The notes under the pieces: generated by a model
Database searches by the model: none
The model's input: only the letters and a program-made list of their open reading frames with translations
What the model was told of the DNA's origin: nothing
Source: Paraburkholderia humisilvae
GTDB taxonomy: Bacteria > Pseudomonadota > Gammaproteobacteria > Burkholderiales > Burkholderiaceae
NCBI RefSeq assembly: GCF_902859855.1
Contig: NZ_CADIKH010000039.1
Location: forward strand, 1-64,000
DNA length: 64,000 nt
Direction of reading: 5' to 3'
Part shown: piece after piece, positions 50,809 through 59,795 of the stretch
Layout: every line of letters begins with the position of its first letter
Numbering within the stretch: position 1 is the first letter of the stretch
Made by a program: the position numbers and the translations under genes

Positions 50809-52248
50809 TCACGGTCCGCGCAATTGAAACCACATCAGCAATCGCATCGTGTTCGATCGCGAAAAGAAACTCCGTGCGGGAATACTCACAGCGCGCGAAC
50901 AAGACACACGACGATCGCGCATTGCAGGCGATGCGAAAGAAACGATGCCGACGCCGGCGGCAACGCGGCGCCTAAAGCATTGCGATCGCGTGCAGCAACA
51001 CCCCGTCGCGCCGCCCACCAGCGCGCCGTTGATGCGAATGAATTGCAGATCGTGGCCGATCTCCGCTTCAATCCTGCGGCTGACCTCTTGCGCACTCCAA
51101 CCTTTGACAACATCCGCAATGAGCGCCGATAGCGGGTGGCGGTAGCGCACTACCAGCGCGTGGGCCACCTCCAGCCACCATTCATTCAGCCTGTGCTGAA
51201 GCGCTGGCGCACGGGCCACGCCCTTGCCGATGGAAATCAGCGCACCTGCCGCCATGCTGCGGAGTAGGGATCGTTTGCCGTTGAGATCGGAAGCGACGCT
51301 GCCCCGCAGATACTCGAGCAACACGCTGTGATACCCGCGGCTCCTGAAATGCCGAAGGCAATCGCGCAGCAGCATCCGGCCATAGCGGCGATGGATTGGG
51401 GACGTGCGCAGCCGGACAATCAGCTCCTGCACCGCTTCGCCGAACTGGCGACGAAGTTCGTGATCGGGCCGTGCGATCACTTCATGAAGCAATGCAATGA
51501 CTCCGTTGACAAATCTGCCAACAATGTATGTATCAAGCATGGCCGGCGTAAACTTCGACGCTGCACTGAATTTCGCGGCGATTAGGTCGACGTTGGAGGT
51601 CAACCACTTTTCGAACATGCGCAGACCGTGATCGAGCAAAGGCTGATGCTTTTCCAGTTCGGTGCAAAGCTGCAACACCGTGCCGCCGATGCGAGACACG
51701 TCGACGGTGCGCAGTGGCGGCACAACGGCGTGGTCGAAAAACCGCGCGACATCGGCTTCGTCGATTTCTCCAAGCCATACCGGCAACGATTCCGCGAGCA
51801 CGCCCGCCACAGTTTCACTGTTTGCGCGATTGCTTAGCCACTCTGCCATTGCCTTTGCTGCGTTGTGCGTGCGCAGACTCGCGACGATCAGCTCCGGCCT
51901 GAGAAAGTTCACCTCGACGAACTCGCCGAAGCGCGCCGCAATGCGCTGCTGGTTGCGTGGAATGATCGCGGTATGCGGAACCGGCAGCCCGAGCGGATGG
52001 CGGAACAGCGCGACCGCGGCGTACCAGTCGGCTATCGCGCCTACCGTGCCAGCCTCGGCGAACGCGCGTATCCAGACAAGCCACGGATGCGCAGCCTGAT
52101 AAACCGTGCAGACGCAAAGCAGCACGATCAAAGCGATGAGCAGACTGGTCGCGATTCGTCTCATGCGCTTCAGGCGCGTCTGTTCAACCCGGCCCGGCGC
52201 ATCGGCTGACGCACGCCGCAGCCAAGTGTCGTCGCCGGGACCGTTCAA
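50809..52248 (-). CDS. DUF445-family membrane protein with apparent C-terminal frameshift
   Basis: This protein belongs to the DUF445 (YjiN-like) family: an N-terminal membrane helix (LLIALIVLLCVCTVY), the family block GTVGAIADWYAAVALFRHPLG near residues 65-86, and a long helical region ending near the characteristic FIRINGALVGG segment. Where homologues end with a short hydrophobic segment, this frame continues for about 60 residues that look unlike the family (TRSQCFRRRVAAG and onward). Adding one G to the G4 run at 51001-51004 (read on the minus strand) restores GVLLHAIAML and a stop at 50972. It starts at TTG overlapping the phaZ stop codon; the ATG 28 codons downstream is an alternative start. 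Role unknown. Confidence 0.82.
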   Translation of the reverse strand: MNGPGDDTWLRRASADAPGRVEQTRLKRMRRIATSLLIALIVLLCVCTVYQAAHPWLVWIRAFAEAGTVGAIADWYAAVALFRHPLGLPVPHTAIIPRNQQRIAARFGEFVEVNFLRPELIVASLRTHNAAKAMAEWLSNRANSETVAGVLAESLPVWLGEIDEADVARFFDHAVVPPLRTVDVSRIGGTVLQLCTELEKHQPLLDHGLRMFEKWLTSNVDLIAAKFSAASKFTPAMLDTYIVGRFVNGVIALLHEVIARPDHELRRQFGEAVQELIVRLRTSPIHRRYGRMLLRDCLRHFRSRGYHSVLLEYLRGSVASDLNGKRSLLRSMAAGALISIGKGVARAPALQHRLNEWWLEVAHALVVRYRHPLSALIADVVKGWSAQEVSRRIEAEIGHDLQFIRINGALVGGATGCCCTRSQCFRRRVAAGVGIVSFASPAMRDRRVSCSRAVSIPARSFFSRSNTMRLLMWFQLRGP

Positions 52249-53072
52249 CGGGATTCCCGGCGCAGAAATTCGCGCACCACAGGAGCGACTTCCGGCGCAC
52301 GTGTAATCAGCAACAGGTGACCGTCATCGACCACATGAAGCGTTGCATTGCGGATGCAGGTCGCCAGAATCTTCGCGTTGGAAAGCGGCACGATCGGATC
52401 GTCGTCGCCGTGCAGCACGAGCGTCGTCTGGCGCAATGCGGCAAGCCAGGGAAGGCTCGTCCAGCCGGCGACCGCGAGCAATTGATACAGATACCCGCGT
52501 CCGCCTGGCGCCTGGATATGCCGGCTGTGCTCTTCCAGCAATGCAGGGTCCTGTCTGTACTTGCCACCGTAAATTTCCGCCCCGACCCGCTGAAGATAGG
52601 CCGAATCCGTGTAGCGGCGCGGTCCGACCAGTTTCGACAGCACCGAAAGCCTGCCCGGCAGCATGACGATTCCGGACGAGGTCGACGCGAGGACGAGCCT
52701 GCGGCAGCGCACCGGATGCATCAACGCGAATTGCTGTGCCAGTGCGCCGCCCCAGGAGACGCCAAGCACGTCGACCGGTCCGTTGTGGCCGAGCCGCGTC
52801 AGCAGCCTGTCGGTCAGGACCGATAGCGTCGAGAACCGATACGGCATCAGCGGTGCGGGCGACCCGCCGACGCCCGGAATATCGAAGACGATCACACTCA
52901 CGTCTTCCAGCGCTTCGACAAACGGCTCGACTAGTTCGAGGTTGGCGCCGATCCCATTGAATATGACGAGCGGCGGAGAAGCGTCACTACGATACCGGGT
53001 GGCGACTCGCAGCATCTGGCCGTCCAGATCCACGGTGCCGATCTGCATGCTGCTGACAAACTCGGAATTCAT
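52245..53072 (-). CDS. phaZ: Intracellular medium-chain-length PHA depolymerase (PhaZ-like)
   Basis: This 275-residue alpha/beta hydrolase matches the intracellular mcl-PHA depolymerase PhaZ of Pseudomonas. The nucleophile is S106 in GVSWGGALAQQFA, with the catalytic Asp in HGDDDPIVP and His in DDGHLLL. The upstream VIFNGIGANLELVEPFVEAL segment is typical. It releases 3-hydroxyalkanoate monomers from storage granules. The ATG was preferred over a TTG six codons upstream because neither has a strong ribosome binding site and the ATG gives typical family length. The stop codon overlaps the DUF445 start by four bases. Confidence 0.88.
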   Translation of the reverse strand: MNSEFVSSMQIGTVDLDGQMLRVATRYRSDASPPLVIFNGIGANLELVEPFVEALEDVSVIVFDIPGVGGSPAPLMPYRFSTLSVLTDRLLTRLGHNGPVDVLGVSWGGALAQQFALMHPVRCRRLVLASTSSGIVMLPGRLSVLSKLVGPRRYTDSAYLQRVGAEIYGGKYRQDPALLEEHSRHIQAPGGRGYLYQLLAVAGWTSLPWLAALRQTTLVLHGDDDPIVPLSNAKILATCIRNATLHVVDDGHLLLITRAPEVAPVVREFLRRESR

Positions 53073-53148
53073 TCGCAATACTTTATTCAATCGATCCGAT
53101 GGCGGGACACGAGGTCCCGGGCGGCAGCATCACACTCATCGCGTAGCG

Positions 53149-53571
53149 TTACCTTCTGACCGAAAGCAGCGCCTTCCACTCCTCCACATTCTCAGTCACG
53201 CGTTTGCCCAATACCGCAAGACTGTCGAACTGCGTTTTGCACGCGATATCGACCAGCGAGCGCACGTCCGCGACCGTGCTGCGCAACGCCTGTTGCACCG
53301 ACTCGGCCTGCCCGTCGGCCGCCTTGTGTTCCGAGGTCGTTTGCGGCGCAATCCGCGACTGCAGACCCGTTACCGCCGTGCGAACGATTTCGGCCTGTTT
53401 CTGGCCCAGCGATTGCATGCCGGCGATTTCGGTTGTGAGCGCGACCATCACGGCCTCGAGATCTTTGCGCCGCGATTCAAGAATAACGGCGGCGTCGATG
53501 CCTGGCAGCTTGAACTGGCCGATGAGGTTTGCAAAGACGCCATGCACGTTAAAGCTTTGGGTGGACTCCAT
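53149..53571 (-). CDS. phaP: Phasin (PHA granule-associated protein)
   Basis: This 140-residue phasin-family protein has the typical N-terminal segment FANLIGQFKLPGIDAAVILESRRKDLEAVM followed by amphipathic coiled helices to the end (VTENVEEWKALL). Phasins coat PHA granules and control granule size. A GGAG ribosome binding site supports the ATG. It lies between the PHA synthase and depolymerase genes in the same direction with gaps of 61 and 76 bases, which confirms a storage-polymer operon. Confidence 0.92.
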   Translation of the reverse strand: MESTQSFNVHGVFANLIGQFKLPGIDAAVILESRRKDLEAVMVALTTEIAGMQSLGQKQAEIVRTAVTGLQSRIAPQTTSEHKAADGQAESVQQALRSTVADVRSLVDIACKTQFDSLAVLGKRVTENVEEWKALLSVRR

Positions 53572-53632
53572 AGTCAATCTCCAAAAGGACACGATTAAAA
53601 ATACCCGCTAGCAACACGGGACAAACTCACGC

Positions 53633-55348
53633 TTACGCGTCGAGAACATAGGTTCCAGGCGCTTCGGCAAGTGGCGCGTGGCGCTTGTTGCCCGGCGTCT
53701 TGCGCGCGTTTTTCCGGTTACCCGAGCGACCGGCGAGCCAACCCCGCCAATGGCACCACCACGAATCGCTTTCGGCCTGCGCGCCCGAGAGCCACGCATC
53801 GGCACTCGCCGGCAGTTCCGGATTGACGAAGAATTTCGCCTTGGGATTGCCGGGTGGATTGATCAGGCTCTGGATATGACCGCTCGAACTCAGCACAAAC
53901 TGCGTGTTGCCGCCGAACATACGCGCCGTGTTGTACACGCCCTTCCAAGGCGTAATGTGATCGGTTACGCCTGCGACGACATATTTTTCGCATGTCACGT
54001 CGGACAGATCGATGGGCGTGCCGAGCACCGTCAACGCACACGGCTTGCCAAACAGGCAGTCAGCGAAAATGTCGAGCAACTGACCATGAAATTTCGCCGG
54101 CAGCCGTGTCGTGTCGTTGTTCCAGTACAGGATGTCGAGCGCCGGCGGTGCGTTGCCCAGCAGATAATTGTTGACCCAGTAGTTCCATACCAGGTCGTTC
54201 GGTCTCATCCACGCGAATACCCGTCCCATATCCTCGCCGGCCAGCACGCCTTTTGCCGTGCTGTTCTGTTTAGCGGCGGCAATGGCGTCAGGCGTGGCAA
54301 ACAGCCCGATCTGCGAATCCTCGTTGAGATCCAGCATCGCAACCATCAGCGTGACCGCATTGACCGTCTTCTCGCCGCGCGCAGCCAGGTGGCCAAGCAA
54401 CGCCGAGATCGTCATTGCGCCCGAGCAGGCGCCGTGCAGGTTGACATCGTCGCTGCCGGTGATGTCGCGTACCGCCGCGATCGCCTCGTTGAGCGCCCCG
54501 ACGTAAGTGTCCAGATCCCAGTGGCTTTGTGCCGCGGTGGGATTGCGCCAACTCACGACGAATACCTGGAATTCGCTCTTGACCAGATAGTCGACGACGC
54601 TCTTGCCCTCGGACATATCGAACACATAGAACTTGTTGATCTGCGGCGGCACGATCAGTTGCGGCCGGCTGTAGACCTGCGCGGTGGCCGGCGCATACTG
54701 GATCAGTTCGAGCACCTCGTTGCGAAACACGACTGCGCCGCGCGTCGTGGCCACGTTCTCGCCGACTTCGAACACCGATTTGTCGACCTGAGCCGGCATG
54801 CCCTGATTGTTTATCAGATCCGTGACGACGTTGGCCAGGCCGCCGACCACACTCGCACCGCCCGATTCGAACAGCTTCCTGAGCGCCGCCGGGTTCCCTG
54901 GCAACGTATTCGTCGGCGAAAGTGCATCCGTGAATAGCGACAGCATGAACTGCGCACGTTGCCTCGTCTTCGCATCGAGCGTGGACCGGTCGACAAACCC
55001 CGACAGCGCATTGCGCCACGCAAAATACCCTTGCGACAGGACGCGATACCAGACACTCTCCTGCCACGCGGGATCGGTAAACCTTCTGTCGCCTTTCTGC
55101 GGCGCATGCAACGTGTTGCCGCAAAGCACCGAGATCAGATCGCACGCGAGCGCGACTTCCTGCTCCACGACCAGTGCCGGATGGCTGACGGCATGCGCCG
55201 CAATCTGCCGTGCCGTGGCCAGCAGGTCACAGGGACGCAGCCCGACAAACGGATTCGGCCCCAGCATCCCTTCAGTTGCAGACATCGCGAGCGCGTCATG
55301 CTCATCGTCTCGCGCCGCATTTTCAGCGTTTTCAGTAACGACCGCCAC
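53633..55348 (-). CDS. phaC: PHA synthase, class II-like (PhaC)
   Basis: This 571-residue PHA synthase uses the alpha/beta-hydrolase fold with nucleophile C308 in GACSGA, Asp463 (AGVTDHITPW) and His491 (SSSGHIQSL). The lipase-like box usually reads GxCxGG, so the final Gly is Ala here. Overall the sequence resembles class II, medium-chain-length synthases of Pseudomonas more than class I enzymes. I chose a GTG start with GAGGAG just upstream, 10 bases after the MaoC stop; longer frames overlap that gene. It polymerises (R)-3-hydroxyacyl-CoA supplied by the MaoC hydratase. The C-terminus ends with a basic stretch (RSGNRKNARKTPGNKR) not typical of the family. Confidence 0.93.
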   Translation of the reverse strand: MAVVTENAENAARDDEHDALAMSATEGMLGPNPFVGLRPCDLLATARQIAAHAVSHPALVVEQEVALACDLISVLCGNTLHAPQKGDRRFTDPAWQESVWYRVLSQGYFAWRNALSGFVDRSTLDAKTRQRAQFMLSLFTDALSPTNTLPGNPAALRKLFESGGASVVGGLANVVTDLINNQGMPAQVDKSVFEVGENVATTRGAVVFRNEVLELIQYAPATAQVYSRPQLIVPPQINKFYVFDMSEGKSVVDYLVKSEFQVFVVSWRNPTAAQSHWDLDTYVGALNEAIAAVRDITGSDDVNLHGACSGAMTISALLGHLAARGEKTVNAVTLMVAMLDLNEDSQIGLFATPDAIAAAKQNSTAKGVLAGEDMGRVFAWMRPNDLVWNYWVNNYLLGNAPPALDILYWNNDTTRLPAKFHGQLLDIFADCLFGKPCALTVLGTPIDLSDVTCEKYVVAGVTDHITPWKGVYNTARMFGGNTQFVLSSSGHIQSLINPPGNPKAKFFVNPELPASADAWLSGAQAESDSWWCHWRGWLAGRSGNRKNARKTPGNKRHAPLAEAPGTYVLDA

Positions 55349-55358
55349 CTGCTTCTCC

Positions 55359-55859
55359 TCACACTGCTCCGGCTTCCGGTTCGGCACACGCATGGCGCGC
55401 CACCAGCATCGCCAACGTTTCGGCAATCAGCGCCGGCCTGTCGGTGCCATCGATCTGCAGTTCATTCATCACTTTGACGATCACGCTACCGCCGCCCTTC
55501 CTCTCCACCGACATCAGCGTCACACGGTTTCTCACCCGTGCTCCAGCCTTCACCGGCGTCATGAAGCGCACCTTGTCGAGCCCATAGTTCAGACCTGCCG
55601 ACACGCCGTCGGGAATCAGACCGATCTGCATCGCAAGCGGCGCGACTAGCGAAAGCGTCAGATAGCCATGTGCGACCGTGCCGCCAAAGGGACTCTCGCG
55701 CCTTGCGCGCTCGACATCCACATGAATCCACTGTGTATCGCCCGTGCACTGCGCGAATGCATCGATGCGTGACTGATCGATGACGACCCAGTCCGACACA
55801 CCGAGCTGCCGGCCAATGAAATCGTCGATCGTGGCCAGGCTGTAGTTCCGCAAGCTCAT
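55359..55859 (-). CDS. MaoC-family (R)-enoyl-CoA hydratase (PhaJ-like)
   Basis: This 166-residue hot-dog-fold protein has the MaoC hydratase catalytic motif in CTGDTQWIHVD (Asp and His with five residues between them), the GGTVAHGYLTLSLVAPL segment and VRFMTPVKAGARVR. It would form (R)-3-hydroxyacyl-CoA from trans-2-enoyl-CoA, the substrate of the PHA synthase encoded immediately downstream. The arrangement phaJ-phaC-phaP-phaZ is typical for mcl-PHA production from beta-oxidation. It starts 9 bases after the BON gene stop codon. Confidence 0.85.
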   Translation of the reverse strand: MSLRNYSLATIDDFIGRQLGVSDWVVIDQSRIDAFAQCTGDTQWIHVDVERARRESPFGGTVAHGYLTLSLVAPLAMQIGLIPDGVSAGLNYGLDKVRFMTPVKAGARVRNRVTLMSVERKGGGSVIVKVMNELQIDGTDRPALIAETLAMLVARHACAEPEAGAV

Positions 55860-55868
55860 CGATTCACC

Positions 55869-56246
55869 TCACTGACCGCCGAACGGCCTGGTGACGGTCA
55901 GCTTGTTGACGACCGACGTGACGCCCGGTACGTTGCGCGCGATATCGGCGACCTGGGTGACCTGTGCCCCGTCCTCCACCGTGCCAAACAGCGTCACCGC
56001 ACCGTTCTTTGCGCGAATGCTGATATTTCCCGCGTCGATCGCCTTCACCTTGGCAATGGCCGCGTAGACCTTCTTGCGCAACGCGCGATCAGCCTGTTTC
56101 GTGGACTTCTGGTCAGACGCACCCGACGCTACGTCGACCGCTGCGCCGGACGCAGGCACCGTTTCGCTACTCTGCGACCACGCATGGATCGACCCCGCCA
56201 TCATCAACGCACCCACCGCGTAGATGAGTTTGTTACTTGTCTTCAT
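55869..56246 (-). CDS. Periplasmic BON-domain protein
   Basis: This 125-residue protein has a signal peptide of about 25 residues (VGALMMAGSIHAWS), a Ser/Ala-rich linker and one BON domain of about 75 residues (RALRKKVYAAIAKVKAIDAGNISIRAKNGAVTLFGTV and VADIARNVPGVTSVVNKL). BON proteins bind membranes or phospholipids and are often osmotically induced, like OsmY. It sits in the PHA operon between the porin and the MaoC gene, which is unusual. AGAGGA supports the ATG. A role in envelope homeostasis during growth on hydrophobic acids is inference. Confidence 0.88.
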   Translation of the reverse strand: MKTSNKLIYAVGALMMAGSIHAWSQSSETVPASGAAVDVASGASDQKSTKQADRALRKKVYAAIAKVKAIDAGNISIRAKNGAVTLFGTVEDGAQVTQVADIARNVPGVTSVVNKLTVTRPFGGQ

Positions 56247-56276
56247 TCAGTTATCCTCTGTTAGTTAAGCGGTGGT

Positions 56277-57428
56277 TCAGAAACTGTGCCGCATTCCGAT
56301 CATCGCGGCCGTCGTCGATCTGCCCGGCGCAACCGGCTGCCCATAGACAATCGTCTGGTTCATCGTGCCGTTGTTGTCCACATACCCGACCTGCGCATAA
56401 GCCAACGTACGCTTCGAGATGTTGTATTCGGCGCCTACCGCGACTTCGGTCGAGTGATTCGACGAGTTGTTCTTGTCTTTCAGGTAGTAGAAGCCGGATG
56501 TCACCTTGAAAGCCGGCGTGAACCGGTATCCGAGGCCCGCCGACCAGAGTTCGAAGTCGACATGATTGCTGTTCGCGGGGTTTTTGCCGTTGCTGTATGA
56601 ACCCGACACCGAAAAATCGTGGAACGTGTACAACGCGCCGAGATAGTAAAAACGGTTGTTGTTCAGGCCCGTCGCGGGCGCAGCCGGTGCGGTCGGGTAG
56701 TTAGCGGGAAAGGGATTCGCGTCGTGCCCGTTGTAATACACTGCCGACAGGTTCAAACCATAGTTCGAATACTTCAGTACCGCCGACTCGCGTGTGCCGC
56801 CCTGGAACTTGCCTGCCACGCCGCCGGGCGCGTATTCGAGCGCGACGGATGCGCCGTAGAATTTCGGCGACTGGTAGACAAGCGCGTTGCTGTCGTACAG
56901 TGCCCCAATCGGTCCATTGGTGCTCGTCCCCGGCCACCCTGCCGCCTGGTTCATCCCGAGCCATGCGGTAAGAATACTGCCGAAGTATTGCGCGCCGCGC
57001 ACGTCCGTGTCGTACATCGCGTAGATCATCGGAACGATTTGCCGGCCGGCGTCGAACGTGCCAAATGGACCCGACACGCCGATTGTCGTGTACTGGTTAA
57101 AGGCGGCGGCCACGCCCGGCGTATCGCTCAACTGGAACTTGCCGGTGCCGCTGTCGAACGAACCCTGCAACTTGACGTTGACGTGGTAGCCGCCGCCAAT
57201 ATCCTCGCTGCCCTTGAGGCCCCAGTTGCTCGCGTAGATCCCGCCGTCCTTGTATCGAAACACGTGCCCGAGGTCCGGCGCCGTTGGCGCAAACGAAGCG
57301 GCGGCCGTGCTTTGATACAGCATGCCGGAATCCATCGTGCCGTAGAGCGTCACGAATGACTGAGCTTGCGCGATACCTGAAAATCCTGCCAGTACCCCGG
57401 TCGCAATGTGGACTACTTTAATTTTCAT
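56277..57428 (-). CDS. Gram-negative general porin (OmpC-like)
   Basis: This 383-residue porin has a signal peptide (about 22 residues, ending in AQA), the typical QSFVTLYGTMDSGMLYQ start, the GLKGSEDIG motif, a constriction-loop region (GRQIVPMIYAMYDTD) and a C-terminal beta-strand ending in MIGMRHSF. It belongs to the same family as the porin at 17.6-18.8 kb. It lies within the large minus-strand block, 30 bases before the BON gene, so it is probably the outer-membrane entry for the substrate of this block. AGGAAA supports the ATG. Confidence 0.93.
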   Translation of the reverse strand: MKIKVVHIATGVLAGFSGIAQAQSFVTLYGTMDSGMLYQSTAAASFAPTAPDLGHVFRYKDGGIYASNWGLKGSEDIGGGYHVNVKLQGSFDSGTGKFQLSDTPGVAAAFNQYTTIGVSGPFGTFDAGRQIVPMIYAMYDTDVRGAQYFGSILTAWLGMNQAAGWPGTSTNGPIGALYDSNALVYQSPKFYGASVALEYAPGGVAGKFQGGTRESAVLKYSNYGLNLSAVYYNGHDANPFPANYPTAPAAPATGLNNNRFYYLGALYTFHDFSVSGSYSNGKNPANSNHVDFELWSAGLGYRFTPAFKVTSGFYYLKDKNNSSNHSTEVAVGAEYNISKRTLAYAQVGYVDNNGTMNQTIVYGQPVAPGRSTTAAMIGMRHSF

Positions 57429-57476
57429 ATGGTTTCCTAACTTTATAGGTGATTACCGCATCAACAAACGCAACTG

Positions 57477-57488
57477 CTAAAGCTTTAG
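57477..57488. promoter_or_regulatory. 12-bp perfect palindrome before the porin gene
   Basis: CTAAAGCTTTAG is a perfect 12-bp palindrome between the acyl-CoA ligase stop codon and the porin start, 49 bases upstream of the porin ATG. A TATAAAG element is adjacent on the minus strand. It is a candidate operator for an internal promoter of the porin-PHA part of the block. Confidence 0.45.
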
Positions 57489-57525
57489 ATGTTGAATTCC
57501 GCGGCCGCCCGCCGCGTCCGGACGG

Positions 57526-59157
57526 CTAACGAGCCGAAACGTAGTGATCCTGGTACAGCTCTCGCAGGCGGTTCTTCAATACCTTGCCGGTCGCACCGAT
57601 CGGCACTTCGTCAATGAACACCACCGCGTCGGGCCGCCACCATTTCGCCACGCGCCCATCGAAGAAGGCGAGCAATTCGTCGCTGTCGAGCGACCGCCCT
57701 GGCTTCTTCACGATCAGCAGCAGCGGGCGCTCATCCCACTTCGGATGTTTCGCGGCGATGCATACCGCAGTCGCAACGTCGGGATGCAGGCACGCGACAT
57801 TTTCGATGTCGATCGAACTGATCCACTCGCCGCCGGATTTGATGACGTCCTTGCTGCGATCGGTGATCTGCATAAAGCCGTCCGGATCGATCTTCGCGAC
57901 GTCCCCGGTGGGGAACCAGCCATCCACGAGCGGTTGTGCGTCATCGCTGCGGAAGTAACCGCGCGTGACCCAAGGTCCACGCACCATCAGATCTCCTGCC
58001 GAGATACCATTCCACGGGAGTTCGCTACCATCCGCATCGACTATTTTCATGTCGATGCCGAACACAGCACGCCCCTGCGTGGCCTGAATCGAATAGCGCT
58101 GCTGGGGTGACAACGAGAGCTGGTGGGCCTTGAAACTGCAAACCGTCCCCACCGGGCTGAGTTCGGTCATCCCCCAGGCGTGCAGCACGTCAACCCGATA
58201 GCGCTCCTGGAACTCAGCCGTCATCGCCGTCGGACAAGGGGCGCCGCCCACCACCGTGCGACGCATCGAAGTGAAGGTCGTGCCGCGTTCGCCGACGTGC
58301 CGCAGCAACCCCTGCCAGACCGTCGGCACGCCGGCCGAAAGCGTGACCTGTTCCGCCTCGATCAACTCATAGAGCGACTTTCCGTCGAGAGCCGGGCCCG
58401 GGAAGACGAGCTTCGCACCCACCATGCATGCGATATAAGGCAAGCCCCATGCGTTCACATGAAACATCGGCACGACCGGCAGAATCACGTCGCGTGCCGA
58501 GCAGTTCAGCGCATCGGGCAACGCGGCCGCGTACGTATGCAGCACGGTCGAGCGATGGCTGTACAACACCCCCTTCGGGTGGCCCGTGGTGCCCGACGTG
58601 TAGCACAGCGACGACGCACAGTTTTCGTCCAGCGGCGGCCAGTCGAAAACCTGCGTGTGGCTGTCGATCAGGTCCTCGTAGCACAGCAGCATGATCGGCA
58701 GCGTATGCGTCGCGGGCATATGCGCGCGGTCGGTCATGGCCACGAAGACCTTCGGACTTTGCACACGTTGCGCGACGGCTTCGATCAGCGGCAGAAAGGT
58801 CAGGTCGAAGAACACGACCTGATCCTCCGCGTGATCGATGATGTACGCGAGCTGGTCGACATGCAGCCGCGGGTTGAGCGTATGCAGCACCGCACCGGAA
58901 CCGGACACCGCGAAGTACAGCTCCATATGACGGTAGCCGTTCCACGCGAGCGTGCCCACGCGGTCGCCCGCCTTGATTCCGAGCCCGGCCAGCGCATTCG
59001 CCATGCGGCGCGCACGCTGCGCCAGCTCGACAAAGCGGTAACGGTGAATGTCGCCTTCGACCCGGCGCGACACAATCTCCTGCGAGCCGTGATGGCGCTC
59101 CGCGTGCGTCAGCAGCGAAGCAACCCGCAGCGGCTGCTGCATCATCAAACCTTCCAT
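57526..59157 (-). CDS. Acyl-CoA synthetase (medium-chain or 3-methylthiopropionyl-CoA ligase-like)
   Basis: This 543-residue ANL-superfamily ligase has the phosphate-binding loop YTSGTTGHPKGVLYSHRS, the A5 motif GMTE, the A7 GDVAKID segment with a conserved Asp and the catalytic Lys of GKVLKNRLRE. The sequence resembles AlkK-type medium-chain ligases and DmdB-type 3-(methylthio)propionyl-CoA ligases. It activates a fatty or related acid with ATP and CoA, feeding beta-oxidation and the PHA genes downstream. The chosen ATG has AAGGG before it; ATG codons four and five residues downstream (MM) are also good. Confidence 0.9.
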   Translation of the reverse strand: MEGLMMQQPLRVASLLTHAERHHGSQEIVSRRVEGDIHRYRFVELAQRARRMANALAGLGIKAGDRVGTLAWNGYRHMELYFAVSGSGAVLHTLNPRLHVDQLAYIIDHAEDQVVFFDLTFLPLIEAVAQRVQSPKVFVAMTDRAHMPATHTLPIMLLCYEDLIDSHTQVFDWPPLDENCASSLCYTSGTTGHPKGVLYSHRSTVLHTYAAALPDALNCSARDVILPVVPMFHVNAWGLPYIACMVGAKLVFPGPALDGKSLYELIEAEQVTLSAGVPTVWQGLLRHVGERGTTFTSMRRTVVGGAPCPTAMTAEFQERYRVDVLHAWGMTELSPVGTVCSFKAHQLSLSPQQRYSIQATQGRAVFGIDMKIVDADGSELPWNGISAGDLMVRGPWVTRGYFRSDDAQPLVDGWFPTGDVAKIDPDGFMQITDRSKDVIKSGGEWISSIDIENVACLHPDVATAVCIAAKHPKWDERPLLLIVKKPGRSLDSDELLAFFDGRVAKWWRPDAVVFIDEVPIGATGKVLKNRLRELYQDHYVSAR

Positions 59158-59176
59158 GGAACCCTTCCCGATGTTT

Positions 59177-59785
59177 CTATTGCGCACTGTGTGCGACGTT
59201 GATCGACGGCCTCGACGGTGACTGCCCGCACAGCGCGTCGATCAATGATTGCGCCTCTGGCCATTCGCCGTAACCTGCTGCGGGGTTCAGATGTCCGACC
59301 TCGCCAAGGTCGACCAGCCGGCTGCCCCAGTCCGCCGCCATCCGCGCAACACGATCGAACGCCGCAAGCGGATCGTTCCGGCTGGCGCAGACGATGCTCG
59401 GAAACGGCAGCGTTTCGCGCGGGTGCGGCAACCATCCGTTGTGTTCAAGCGCGTCGCAGGTCGGATAACCGGCGGGCATCGGCGCCTCGAAGTCGGGCGG
59501 CGTGGCAAGCAGCGCTCCGTGAATCGGCCGGTGGTGATGCCGCGCCCAGTGCGTGGTAATCATCACGCCGGCGCTGTGCGCAACCAGAACGACCGGCCCG
59601 TCGATGCGTGCAAGCGCATCGTCCAGCGCGGCCACACGTGCCGCGCAACTGAGCTTGTCGTGCTCGAGCGGCGGCACACGTGCCGACCCCGGCAGGCGTG
59701 CCTGCAGCAACGTCTGCCAGTGGTTGGCCACGTGATCGCGCAAGCCGGGCACGAAGAGCACGGTCGGTGTTGTGTCCGTTGTCAT
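59177..59785 (-). CDS. RBBP9/YdeN-like serine hydrolase
   Basis: This 202-residue alpha/beta hydrolase of the RBBP9/YdeN family starts with TPTVLFVPGLRDHVANHWQTLLQ and has the nucleophile Ser in LVAHSAGVMI, a DPLAAF Asp region and a C-terminal VGHLNPAAGYGEWP His segment. It may hydrolyse a small ester or lactone. GGAG precedes the chosen ATG. It lies between the TauD-like dioxygenase and the acyl-CoA ligase with gaps of 10 and 19 bases, so it is part of the same transcription unit and could release the acid activated by the ligase, which is inference. Confidence 0.87.
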   Translation of the reverse strand: MTTDTTPTVLFVPGLRDHVANHWQTLLQARLPGSARVPPLEHDKLSCAARVAALDDALARIDGPVVLVAHSAGVMITTHWARHHHRPIHGALLATPPDFEAPMPAGYPTCDALEHNGWLPHPRETLPFPSIVCASRNDPLAAFDRVARMAADWGSRLVDLGEVGHLNPAAGYGEWPEAQSLIDALCGQSPSRPSINVAHSAQ

Positions 59786-59795
59786 GCCGGCTCCA

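Noticed and set aside
53678..54937. Long plus-strand open frame antisense to the PHA synthase gene
   Set aside because: The minus strand encodes the intact synthase with its catalytic triad, and this frame is an Arg-rich shadow.
57500..57518. GC-rich dyad and NotI-like palindrome after the acyl-CoA ligase gene as a terminator
   Set aside because: The paired arms are only five bases and no T-run follows, so it is not convincing.
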